NCBI GenBank assembly: GCA_945872245.1
Contig: CAMBZB010000005.1
Span: 1-64,000 of the forward strand
Source of the DNA: Flavobacterium psychrophilum
GTDB taxonomy: Bacteria > Bacteroidota > Bacteroidia > Flavobacteriales > Flavobacteriaceae
DNA length: 64,000 bases
Reading direction: 5' to 3'
In this document: in pieces, positions 8,667 to 16,672 of the stretch
Numbering within the stretch: position 1 is the first letter of the stretch
Layout: every line of letters starts with the position of its first letter
Notes under the pieces: generated by a model
Databases searched by the model: none
What the model was told of the DNA's origin: nothing
The model's input: only the letters and a program-made list of their open reading frames with translations
Translations under genes and position numbers: made by a program

Positions 8667-9308
8667 TTGAATAATACCGATAAACATCATGGACTTCGCA
8701 ATCAATTAGTAAGCCTTTTGAAAGAAAAAGGAATTGTTGACAAATATGTATTGGAAGCTATTAATAAAATCCCAAGACATCTTTTTTTGAATTCCACTTT
8801 TGCAGATTTTGCTTATCAGGATAAAGCTTTCCCTATAGGCGAAGGACAAACTATTTCTCAACCATATACGGTGGCATTTCAAACTCAACTTTTAGAAGTG
8901 AAAAAGGATCATAAAATTCTCGAAATAGGAACAGGTTCGGGTTATCAAACGGCAGTTTTGTTTTTGATGGGTGCAAAGGTTTATAGTGTTGAAAGACAAA
9001 ATAAGTTGTTCAAACAAACCTCCCTTCTATTACCAAAACTAGGTATTAGACCCAAACATCTTTCTTTTGGAGACGGTTATAAAGGTTTGCCCGAGCACGC
9101 TCCTTTTGATAGTATTATTGTTACGGCTGGTGCGCCAACAATTCCGCAAGCTTTGATGTCACAGCTAAAAATAGGAGGAAGGCTGGTAATTCCTCTTGGA
9201 GAAGAAAAACAAATTATGACTTTGTTAGTTAGAAAGAATGAAACCCAATTTGAGAAACACGAGTTTGGAGATTTTAAATTCGTACCGTTGTTGGAAAATA
9301 AAAATTAA
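8667..9308 (+). CDS. pcm: Protein-L-isoaspartate O-methyltransferase
   Basis: Methylates L-isoaspartyl residues of aged proteins with S-adenosylmethionine, starting their repair. Motif I, L-E-I-G-T-G-S-G-Y-Q-T, is the SAM site. The PCMT signature region precedes it (P-R-H-L-F, then Y-Q-D-K-A-F-P-I-G-E-G-Q-T-I-S-Q-P-Y). I chose the TTG at 8667 because family members start just before D-K-H-x-G-L-R-N-Q-L; the open frame runs back to a TTG at 8607, but that extra stretch is spacer-like. No ATG start is available in frame upstream. A short hairpin terminator follows the stop. Confidence 0.88.
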   Translation: MNNTDKHHGLRNQLVSLLKEKGIVDKYVLEAINKIPRHLFLNSTFADFAYQDKAFPIGEGQTISQPYTVAFQTQLLEVKKDHKILEIGTGSGYQTAVLFLMGAKVYSVERQNKLFKQTSLLLPKLGIRPKHLSFGDGYKGLPEHAPFDSIIVTAGAPTIPQALMSQLKIGGRLVIPLGEEKQIMTLLVRKNETQFEKHEFGDFKFVPLLENKN

Positions 9309-9332
9309 TTACCGCTATTGCGGAATTTTTTA
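9307..9332. terminator. Terminator between pcm and the Fic gene
   Basis: AATT, a bulged A and CCGC pair with GCGG-AATT across a TATT loop, then T-rich sequence. It lies between convergent genes and can serve both. Confidence 0.55.
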
Positions 9333-10379
9333 TTGACCAATAATTTCAAGATATCGCTCTAAACTTTCCTTCTCGTTTTGAGCAACAAATAAAAGAAAGT
9401 CCTCTTTATTGTTTTTTGTTTTAGCAGTTTCCAAGGCATTGTAATACTTCATTCTACTGTCGTAATCGCCTTTTATATTAGCAATTACATAGCCGTTTTG
9501 TAAAAGAATCAAGTTCATTACTAAACGGGAAGTTCTACCATTTCCATCGATAAATGGATGAATAGTCCCAATTTGCTCGTGCATTTCTGCTGCTAAAACT
9601 ATGGGATGCAATCCGTTTTTATTAGTTTCATACCAAATAAATAAATCTTCCATTTCCTTAGAAACCATAAAAGGTTGCGGCGGCATAAACGAACTTCCTT
9701 TTATTATCACTTGTGCCCGACGATAACGACCAGCATCCTCAGGATTTATTCCTCGAAGAATTAAGTTATGAATAGACAAAATTTCTCGTTCATTCAAGGC
9801 GGTATTTTTCTCCATCAAATGCTTTATATACGCAATAGCTTCCTGATGATTAATTGCCTCAAGATGCTCTCGCATGCTTTTTCCGGAAATTGTCAAACCT
9901 TCATTGATGACCAAATCAGTTTCGCGAAGTGTAAGCGTGCTTCCCTCGATTCGATTACTTTCAAAAGTGTATTCCAGTTCTAATGCTTGAGCAATTCTAT
10001 AACTATCAAATTGTCTGAATTTATCAAGTTTTGATTTCAGAATGTCTATCTCGTCAAGAAGCAATAACAAGTTTTTACAAAGCGATTTCTTAACGTTTAC
10101 ATAACTATTTTGAATCTCTTCACGAACCATATTCATTGCCTTTAAGGCAAATTCATCCTGACCAATCTCGTAAAGTATTTTCTCTTTGAGCCAAGCTACC
10201 ATTAGCGTTTCAAAATCTATTCCTAACAAAGAAGCTAATTTAACAACTTGGTCTTTGGTTGGTTTTCTAGAACCACTCTCGAATTTGCTTATTAAAGCTT
10301 GATCGATTCCTAAAAGTTGTGCCACTTCTCTTGTTTTTAAACCTTTTTGTTCTCTCGCATTTTTGAGTAGTGTTTTCAT
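9330..10379 (-). CDS. XRE-type HTH fused to Fic-domain protein
   Basis: Fic enzymes transfer AMP (sometimes other groups) to Tyr, Ser or Thr of target proteins. The core is canonical: H-P-F-I-D-G-N-G-R-T-S-R with catalytic His at about 274. An S-N-R-I-E-G motif at about 141-146 fits the (S/T)xxxE(G/N) inhibitory helix placed N-terminal to the Fic core (class II). Residues 1-60 are a helix-turn-helix of XRE type (T-R-E-V-A-Q-L-L-G-I-D-Q-A-L-I-S-K-F-E-S-G). The ATG at 10379 puts the HTH at the N-terminus; the open frame extends 42 nt further into the promoter region. A perfect dyad overlaps the promoter, which suggests self-regulation. No partner antitoxin gene is adjacent. Confidence 0.9.
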   Translation of the reverse strand: MKTLLKNAREQKGLKTREVAQLLGIDQALISKFESGSRKPTKDQVVKLASLLGIDFETLMVAWLKEKILYEIGQDEFALKAMNMVREEIQNSYVNVKKSLCKNLLLLLDEIDILKSKLDKFRQFDSYRIAQALELEYTFESNRIEGSTLTLRETDLVINEGLTISGKSMREHLEAINHQEAIAYIKHLMEKNTALNEREILSIHNLILRGINPEDAGRYRRAQVIIKGSSFMPPQPFMVSKEMEDLFIWYETNKNGLHPIVLAAEMHEQIGTIHPFIDGNGRTSRLVMNLILLQNGYVIANIKGDYDSRMKYYNALETAKTKNNKEDFLLFVAQNEKESLERYLEIIGQ

Positions 10380-10408
10380 TTTAATAAAAATAGCTTTAAT
10401 TGTCTTGA

Positions 10409-10428
10409 CAAATTTAGTCATAAATTTG
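10409..10428 (-). promoter_or_regulatory. Dyad overlapping the -7 box of the XRE-Fic gene
   Basis: CAAATTTA and TAAATTTG, separated by GTCA, form a perfect 20-bp palindrome. The left arm read on the minus strand is TAAATTTG, a -7 box 30 nt before the chosen ATG, so a protein bound to the dyad would block transcription. The encoded HTH domain is the obvious candidate binder (inference). Confidence 0.6.
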
Positions 10429-10468
10429 CAATAAAAAAAAACAATAAAATTTTATTATTGTTTACTAT

Positions 10469-10921
10469 TTAAAATGATTTTTTTATTCTATCTAAATCAC
10501 GTTTGGTATCCTGTTCTTTCAAAGATTCGCGTTTGTCGTAGGTTTTTTTTCCTTTGCAAAGTCCAATTTCGAGTTTTGCCATTCCTTTTTCATTGGTAAA
10601 CAATTTTAGAGGAACAATGGTCAAACCTTTGGCTTGAACACTTCTGAATAAGCCTTTTAATTCTCTTTTATTCAATAAAAGTTTGCGTTCACTTCTTGCT
10701 TTATGATTGAATTGGTTGCCAAAAGCATATTCTTCGATATAGGTGTTAATGGCAAAAAGTTCATTGTTACTGAATTCACAAAAACTCTCGGTAATATTTG
10801 CTTTTCCTAACCGAATGGATTTTATTTCGGTTCCTGCCAAAACAATACCCGCCGTAAAAGTTTCAATTATTTCATAATCAAAACGGGCCCTTTTGTTAAG
10901 TATGTTTATTATTTTTAGCAT
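10469..10921 (-). CDS. smpB: SsrA-binding protein
   Basis: Binds tmRNA and delivers it to stalled ribosomes in trans-translation. Recognisable segments are the N-terminal I-L-N-K-R-A-R-F-D-Y, then E-T-F-T-A-G-I-V-L-A-G-T-E-I-K-S-I-R, R-K-L-L-L-N-K-R-E-L, and G-L-C-K-G-K-K-T-Y-D-K-R with the basic C-terminal tail that enters the mRNA channel. I chose the ATG at 10921 since the family begins about nine residues before K-R-A-R-F-D-Y; the open frame reaches 27 nt further. Length (150 aa) is normal. Confidence 0.96.
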   Translation of the reverse strand: MLKIINILNKRARFDYEIIETFTAGIVLAGTEIKSIRLGKANITESFCEFSNNELFAINTYIEEYAFGNQFNHKARSERKLLLNKRELKGLFRSVQAKGLTIVPLKLFTNEKGMAKLEIGLCKGKKTYDKRESLKEQDTKRDLDRIKKSF

Positions 10922-10990
10922 AGGATTACAAATGTAGTCACAAAACAACGAAATGTCAATAGTTATTTAATATTGCTGTAAATTTGCAAG

Positions 10991-11221
10991 ATGGAAAAGC
11001 CACTCTCAAAAGACCCTCTTCACGGAATTACACTTCAAAAAATCGTAGAAAAGCTTGTCGATTATTATGGTTTCGATACTTTAGGTGAATTAATAAATAT
11101 TAAATGTTTTAAGGATAATCCCACCATCAAATCCAGTTTAACTTTCCTCAGAAAAGCTAATTGGGCAAGAAAAAAAGTAGAAGAATTGTATATTAAATCG
11201 CTCCCAAAACTTCCATTATAA
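10991..11221 (+). CDS. VF530-family (DUF2132) small DNA-binding-type protein
   Basis: A 76-residue protein with the family pattern D-P-L-H-G-I-T-L-x-K-I-V-E-x-L-V, then I-N-I-K-C-F-K-D-N-P-T-I-K-S-S-L-x-F-L-R-K and W-A-R-K-K-V-E-x-L-Y. VF530 proteins (named from Vibrio fischeri) have a helical fold with double-stranded DNA binding reported for the family; the cellular role is unknown. The run of conserved basic residues near the C-terminus is consistent with that. It stands alone between divergent smpB and convergent epimerase genes. Confidence 0.85.
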   Translation: MEKPLSKDPLHGITLQKIVEKLVDYYGFDTLGELINIKCFKDNPTIKSSLTFLRKANWARKKVEELYIKSLPKLPL

Positions 11222-11230
11222 TCTATAATC

Positions 11231-12082
11231 TTATAGGATTTCGATACTAAATTTTGAATTAAAAGTTTTATTTCCTTCCAAAATTTGAATGCCTTCTTTC
11301 TCGAAAATATTACCCGAGTTTTCCTCCGTATCCGAATATCCAAACCAGGGTTCAATGCATAGGAAAGGTGCATTTTTTTTGGTCCAAATCCCTAAGTTTG
11401 GAAAATCTTTGAATAATACCTTAATCATTGGTTTGGAATTTTTCAATATTGTTAAAGAGTTAGATTTTATGGACTTAAAAATTAGTGTATCATTATCAAA
11501 CAATTTATAATTCAAATGGATTTGTTTGGAATTAACTTCCAGTTTTTTCGTTGTGTTGGAAACCAAATCATTTTTCAAAAGATAATATTCTAAAGTTTCT
11601 TCTTGTTCGAATGCAATAGAATAATTTTCAAAATCCCCAGATAATGCAAAGGCTGGATGTGCACCAATAGAAAATGGCATTATAAAATTATTTTTATTAA
11701 TTACTTTGTAATCAATATTTAATTTGTTTTCATCCAATGAATAACAAATTTGCAATTCAAATTCAAAAGGATAGATTTTTAGTGTTTCTTTCGAAGATTG
11801 TGTCGAAAAAGTAGCGCTACTATCCTTAATTTTTATTAATTCAAATTTCATATCTCTAGCAAAACCATGTCGAGACAAATGATATTCAACTCCGTTAAAA
11901 AGATAGGTGTTATTTTTCAGCGTTCCCACAATTGGAAACAAAATAGGGGAGTGTTTGCCCCAAAATTCGGGATTTCCTTCCCAGATGTATTCTTTGTTTT
12001 CCTTAGTTCTTAAGGAAATTAGTTCAGCACCAAGGTGGTTTATTATTGCTATTAGATTCGAATTTGAAATTGTTGTGATCAA
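11231..12082 (-). CDS. Aldose 1-epimerase family protein (LacX-like)
   Basis: Galactose-mutarotase-fold protein that probably interconverts anomers of a sugar or sugar phosphate. The motifs around the active site are visible: R-H-G-F-A-R-D near residue 70, G-A-H-P-A-F near 140 and the catalytic-base region C-I-E-P-W-F-G-Y near 240. At 283 aa it is the short LacX type rather than the roughly 340-aa GalM type. It has no signal peptide, so it is cytoplasmic. No sugar genes are nearby, so the substrate cannot be inferred. Confidence 0.85.
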   Translation of the reverse strand: MITTISNSNLIAIINHLGAELISLRTKENKEYIWEGNPEFWGKHSPILFPIVGTLKNNTYLFNGVEYHLSRHGFARDMKFELIKIKDSSATFSTQSSKETLKIYPFEFELQICYSLDENKLNIDYKVINKNNFIMPFSIGAHPAFALSGDFENYSIAFEQEETLEYYLLKNDLVSNTTKKLEVNSKQIHLNYKLFDNDTLIFKSIKSNSLTILKNSKPMIKVLFKDFPNLGIWTKKNAPFLCIEPWFGYSDTEENSGNIFEKEGIQILEGNKTFNSKFSIEIL

Positions 12083-12260
12083 TAGAGTTGCCAGTTATGT
12101 TTTAATAATCGTGATGATGTAAATATATTCCATAGATTTTATTTTGAAGCAAAAATAGAGGCCAATTTATACCATTGATAAATTTTTGTCAAAGTTTAAA
12201 CTTTAATTCAGGTTTCGACTTTATTTTTTTGTTAATTTGTTTTATAAAATTTATTGAAAT

Positions 12261-14537
12261 ATGAAAAATAATTGGTTTAAGATTACGGTGCAGTTTTATA
12301 TATTATTAGGGATTTCAACATTTTGGGCACAAAATAATTCTACTGCCCCAAACCCAAAACTTCAAATTTCAAAATACGATTATCACGATGCTTTTGCTTC
12401 CTTTTTTTACACAAAAGACGGGACTAACACTCGTTCTGCAAGTGGACAGACCGGATTTGAATATTGGCAAAATAGGGCTGATTACCAATTGTCGGTTAAA
12501 TTAAATGAAGTCAAAAATGAAATATCCGGTACGGGTATCATAACGTATACTAACAATAGTCCTGACAAAATGAATTTTGTTTGGATGTATTTAGACCAAA
12601 ATTTATTCAAACAAGATTCTCGTGCAAATGCTATTATTCCCATAATTGGAAGTAGAAATGGCGCCCAAGGTCAGATTTTTGATGGGGGTAATAAGATAAA
12701 ATCGGTAAAGATTATCACTACAAGTAAAGGAGTATCTATTGAAAAAGACGCGAAATATATCATTAGTGATACCAGAATGCAGGTTTTCCTTCCTCAAGAG
12801 TTAAAATCTAAAGGGGGAATCGTGAAAATTAAAATTGATTATTCCTTTATCTCACCAAATGAGGGTTCGGATAGAATGGGGATATTGGAAACCAAAAATG
12901 GCAAAATTTTCACTGTCGCACAATGGTATCCAAGAATGTGTGTGTATGATGATATAAGAGGTTGGAATATCCATCCGTATTTGGGGGCATCTGAGTTTTA
13001 TTTGGAATATGGAGATTTTGATGTAAATATTACAGTGCCGTCCAATCATTTTGTGGTTTGTTCAGGCGAATTGGTAAATCCTACGGAAGTTTATAGTGTG
13101 CAGCATCAAAAGCGTTTTGCTCAAGCAAAACAAAGTGACAAAACCGTTATCGTGCGTTCAAGTGACGAAGTTAAAATGGCATCCACTCAAATTATAATTG
13201 GTAATTCTTTTAAAACCTGGCATTTCAAAATGAAGAATTCTCGAGATGTTTCCTGGGCTTCTTCACCTGCATTCATTTTAGATGCCGCAAGGATCAATTT
13301 GCCAAGTGGTAAAAAATCGATGGCGATTTCTGCGTATCCGGTAGAAAGTGATGGTAGTGAAGCTTGGGGACGTTCAACCGAATATACCAAAGCATCTATC
13401 GAAAATTATTCTAAAAGATGGTTTGAATATCCTTATCCGGAAGCTATAAATGTTGCTGGAATTGTTGGCGGGATGGAATATCCTGGAATAGTTTTTTGTG
13501 ATTACAAGGATAAAAGTGAGGATTTATGGGGAGTTACGGATCACGAGTTTGGACATATTTGGTTTCCAATGATTGTGGGTTCAAACGAACGTTTATTTGG
13601 ATGGATGGACGAAGGTTTTAATACTTTTATCAATTCGTTGAGTTCAGTTGATTTTAATAAAGGGGAGTATAAGGAGAAGATTTCTGATCTACATAAAATC
13701 TCTGAAAAGTATACAAACCCTAATTTAGAAACAATCATAAGTTCTCCAGATAATATGAAGGAAGCAAACATTGGTACTTTATGTTATTCAAAACCCAGTG
13801 CAGGCTTGGTGATTTTGCGGGAACAGATTTTGGGACCAGAACGGTTTGATTTAGCCTTTCGTACTTATATTGAACGTTGGGCATTCAAACATCCTCAACC
13901 GGACGATTTTTTCAGAACTATAGAAAATGTTTCAGGCGAAGATTTAAGTTGGTTTTGGAGAGGATGGTTTGTGAATAATTGGCGTTTAGACCAAGGTGTT
14001 AATTCTATAAAATATGTGGATAATGATCCAAAATTAGGAGTTTACATCACCATTGAAAACTTCGAAAAAATGGTGATGCCGGTAACTTTGGACATAAAAA
14101 CAAAAAGTGGTAATGTGAACCGTGTCAATTTACCCGTAGAAATATGGCAGAAAAATAAAGATTGGTCTTTTAAACATAATTCTACGGAAGAAATTGAAAG
14201 TATTGTTATTGATCCAGACCATGTGTTACCTGATAGTAACGAAAGCAACAACAGTTGGACTTCAGCAACCGGAATTGTCGAAAAAGACGTAAACTTGGAT
14301 GGCTATTTAGGGACTTTTTCCAATAGTAATGCTCCAATAAAAATAATTTTCACTAAAAAAAGAGGAATCATTAATGTTGAAATAACGGATTATCCCAAGT
14401 TTAAAGTGGAACCTATTGCAAAAGACACTTTTGAATCGAAAGAAGCGGGACTTAAATTTGAATTTTATGAAACTAAAAACGGATTTAATATGATTTTGAG
14501 CGATGGACAAAAAATTCCGTTTGCGAGAGAGAAATAA
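12261..14537 (+). CDS. Secreted M1-family metallopeptidase
   Basis: Zinc aminopeptidase-type protein exported by the Sec route: residues 1-23 form a signal peptide ending near W-A-Q. The zinc site is H428-E-F-G-H432, with the third ligand Glu451 in W-M-D-E-G-F-N (HExxH-18x-E, the M1 spacing). The exopeptidase loop is G-G-M-E-Y-P-G instead of the common G-A-M-E-N, typical of a Bacteroidota M1 subgroup. An N-terminal beta domain precedes it and about 200 residues of beta-rich sequence follow. There is no T9SS tail, so a periplasmic location is likely. A single-gene unit ending at the hairpin at 14559. Confidence 0.92.
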   Translation: MKNNWFKITVQFYILLGISTFWAQNNSTAPNPKLQISKYDYHDAFASFFYTKDGTNTRSASGQTGFEYWQNRADYQLSVKLNEVKNEISGTGIITYTNNSPDKMNFVWMYLDQNLFKQDSRANAIIPIIGSRNGAQGQIFDGGNKIKSVKIITTSKGVSIEKDAKYIISDTRMQVFLPQELKSKGGIVKIKIDYSFISPNEGSDRMGILETKNGKIFTVAQWYPRMCVYDDIRGWNIHPYLGASEFYLEYGDFDVNITVPSNHFVVCSGELVNPTEVYSVQHQKRFAQAKQSDKTVIVRSSDEVKMASTQIIIGNSFKTWHFKMKNSRDVSWASSPAFILDAARINLPSGKKSMAISAYPVESDGSEAWGRSTEYTKASIENYSKRWFEYPYPEAINVAGIVGGMEYPGIVFCDYKDKSEDLWGVTDHEFGHIWFPMIVGSNERLFGWMDEGFNTFINSLSSVDFNKGEYKEKISDLHKISEKYTNPNLETIISSPDNMKEANIGTLCYSKPSAGLVILREQILGPERFDLAFRTYIERWAFKHPQPDDFFRTIENVSGEDLSWFWRGWFVNNWRLDQGVNSIKYVDNDPKLGVYITIENFEKMVMPVTLDIKTKSGNVNRVNLPVEIWQKNKDWSFKHNSTEEIESIVIDPDHVLPDSNESNNSWTSATGIVEKDVNLDGYLGTFSNSNAPIKIIFTKKRGIINVEITDYPKFKVEPIAKDTFESKEAGLKFEFYETKNGFNMILSDGQKIPFAREK

Positions 14538-14558
14538 TCCATTTGATAACCAGATAGG

Positions 14559-14589
14559 AAACACTAGCAGTTATGTTGGTGTTTTTTTT
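14559..14589. terminator. Terminator between M1 peptidase and aguA
   Basis: AAACACTAG pairs with TTGGTGTTT (two G-U pairs) around a CAGTTATG loop, followed by a T run on the + strand. The genes on both sides converge on it. Confidence 0.7.
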
Positions 14590-15631
14590 ATTCTGGAATT
14601 TGTTGGCTCAAACAATGCAAGGTTCCAAAACCCCAAATGAAATCTATGGAGCTGATCCCAATGATTTCTCTTTCAGGAAAACAATCGGCAATTGTGTTTA
14701 ATGCGATTCTGTCATTGGCATCGTTGAAGGTTGGAACCAAAACACATTTGTTCAAAATCAAAAAATTCGCATAACTGGCCGGTAACCGAACTCCATCGAA
14801 ATCAATGCGTTTAGGCATTGGCAATGTTATTATTTTTGGAGATTTTCCGTTTTCCAGTTTCGCGTTTTGCAATCGTTTTAAGTTGTCCTGCAAAGGTTTG
14901 TAATTATTGTCTTTTAGATTTGATTCCACAATGGTAATGATGGTATCTTCATTCACGAATCGGCATAAATCGTCAATATGACCGTGGGTGTCGTCCCCTT
15001 CGATTCCGTCGCCTAACCAAATCACATTCGTAATTCCCAAATATTCTTTTAAAACGGCCTCGTAATCTGCTTTGGTAAAACCAGGATTCCGAACCTGGAT
15101 ATCGGGATGCAACAAACATTCTTCCGAAGTCAATAAAGTGCCGCATCCATTGCTGTCAATAGCTCCACCTTCCATGATTACGGGTTTACCCTTGTATAAA
15201 ACTTGGGTTACCGGAACATCTAGAAATTTACCCACTTTTTCAGGAACGTGTTTGTCTAAATTGATGTTTTTGTATTTTGCCCAGCCGTTAAAATTGAAAT
15301 TTAAGGCTTCTCTTTTGGTTCCGTTTTTAACGACAATCGGACCCGAATCCCGCATCCAGCTTCTGTTGGTTTTATAAATTAGGAAAGAAACATTGCACAT
15401 TTGAACAGCTGCCGTTTCCAACATTTCTAAAACTTTTGCTTTTAAATTTTCATTGGCAACAATCAAAAAAACACTTTCAAAAGCAGCCACTTTTTTGATA
15501 AATTCGACAAAAGCCCATTGAATGGCTTCGTATTTCCCTGGCCAATCTTTGCCATTGTGCGGAAAACAAAGCAAAATACCTTGTTGTTTTTCCCATTCGG
15601 CAGGAAATCGCCTATTGTTTGCAGTACCCAT
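14588..15631 (-). CDS. aguA: Agmatine deiminase
   Basis: Converts agmatine to N-carbamoylputrescine plus ammonia. It shows the guanidine-modifying-enzyme hallmarks: W-M-R-D-S-G-P near residue 92, M-E-G-G-A-I-D, the H-G-H-I-D-D region with the catalytic His, and a C-terminal catalytic Cys in G-T-L-H-C-L-S-Q-Q. Length (347 aa) fits the family. The N-carbamoylputrescine amidase gene ends 2 nt before it on the same strand, so the two steps to putrescine are made together. The arginine decarboxylase that supplies agmatine is not in the window. Confidence 0.94.
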   Translation of the reverse strand: MGTANNRRFPAEWEKQQGILLCFPHNGKDWPGKYEAIQWAFVEFIKKVAAFESVFLIVANENLKAKVLEMLETAAVQMCNVSFLIYKTNRSWMRDSGPIVVKNGTKREALNFNFNGWAKYKNINLDKHVPEKVGKFLDVPVTQVLYKGKPVIMEGGAIDSNGCGTLLTSEECLLHPDIQVRNPGFTKADYEAVLKEYLGITNVIWLGDGIEGDDTHGHIDDLCRFVNEDTIITIVESNLKDNNYKPLQDNLKRLQNAKLENGKSPKIITLPMPKRIDFDGVRLPASYANFLILNKCVLVPTFNDANDRIALNTIADCFPEREIIGISSIDFIWGFGTLHCLSQQIPE

Positions 15632-15633
15632 AA

Positions 15634-16521
15634 TTAATCGATGGCTCTTTTTGTAATGTCACTAAAGGCATCAATTCTTCGGTCTCTGAAAAATGGCCAG
15701 TTCTGACGTACATTTTCTTGTAAATCTATGTCTACTTCGGCAATCAAAATTTCTTCTTTATCGTGTGAGGCTTGCGCCAAAATTTCGCCTTGTGGTCCCG
15801 CAATAAAAGATGAACCCCAAAACTGGATTCCGGCTGTCCCTTCAATATATTGTTCTAATCCAATTCTATTTGCGGCTGCAACATAAACGCCATTCGCCAC
15901 AGCGTGACCTTTCATCACGTTCATCCAAGCACCGTGTTGGTTCTCGCCATATTGTTCTTTTTCCAATGGATGCCAACCAATTGCTGTTGGGTAAAACAAA
16001 ATTTCAGCCCCTTGCAAAGCCGTCAAACGAGCGGCTTCCGGAAACCATTGGTCCCAACAAATTAATGTTCCAATTTTCCCTTTATTGGTCGGAAAAGCCT
16101 TGAAACCCAAATCACCGGGCGTAAAATAGAATTTTTCATAAAAATGGGGGTCGTCTGGAATATGCATTTTTCGGTACAATCCCGCTTCCGAACCATCAGT
16201 GTCAATGATATAAGCGCTGTTGTGGTAAATTCCTGCCATTCTTTTTTCGAAGAAAGGAACAATAATGACGACTCCTAATTCTTTTGCCAAAGCACTAAAA
16301 GCAATAAACGAAGTGCTATACAAAGGTTCAGCTAATTCAAAATTTGCAACATCTTCACTTTGACAAAAATAGTGACTGCTGTACAATTCTGGTAACGAAA
16401 TCACTTCGGCACCTTGACCGGCGGCATCCCGCACCCAACTCAAACATTTTTTCAGGTTGTTTTCGGCGACATCATTCAGATTCAATTGGATAACCGCTAT
16501 TTTGTATTTCTTATTTGGCAT
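15634..16521 (-). CDS. aguB: N-carbamoylputrescine amidase (nitrilase family)
   Basis: Hydrolyses N-carbamoylputrescine to putrescine, CO2 and ammonia. The nitrilase triad is visible: Glu in S-L-P-E-L-Y, Lys in Y-R-K-M-H-I-P-D-D-P and Cys in L-I-C-W-D-Q-W-F-P-E. The last motif is typical of the AguB branch. I chose the ATG at 16521 (M-P-N-K-K-Y-K-I-A-V-I-Q-L); the frame is open for seven more codons. It is upstream of aguA with a 2-nt gap, forming an aguB-aguA unit. Confidence 0.93.
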   Translation of the reverse strand: MPNKKYKIAVIQLNLNDVAENNLKKCLSWVRDAAGQGAEVISLPELYSSHYFCQSEDVANFELAEPLYSTSFIAFSALAKELGVVIIVPFFEKRMAGIYHNSAYIIDTDGSEAGLYRKMHIPDDPHFYEKFYFTPGDLGFKAFPTNKGKIGTLICWDQWFPEAARLTALQGAEILFYPTAIGWHPLEKEQYGENQHGAWMNVMKGHAVANGVYVAAANRIGLEQYIEGTAGIQFWGSSFIAGPQGEILAQASHDKEEILIAEVDIDLQENVRQNWPFFRDRRIDAFSDITKRAID

Positions 16522-16672
16522 AAGGCAAAATTTAGAGTGCAAAAATAGTTATTTTTATAAAGACTAGGGGTAAAGTGGATTAGAAAAGTTTAAACCCCTT
16601 TGAAGCTGATTTTTTGAAATAAAAAACACCGGCTTTTTGACCAGTGTTTTATAAAATTATAATTGTATTCGA

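Noticed and set aside
10469..10948. Longer smpB from an upstream start
   Set aside because: The added residues are outside the conserved family length; the ATG at 10921 fits.
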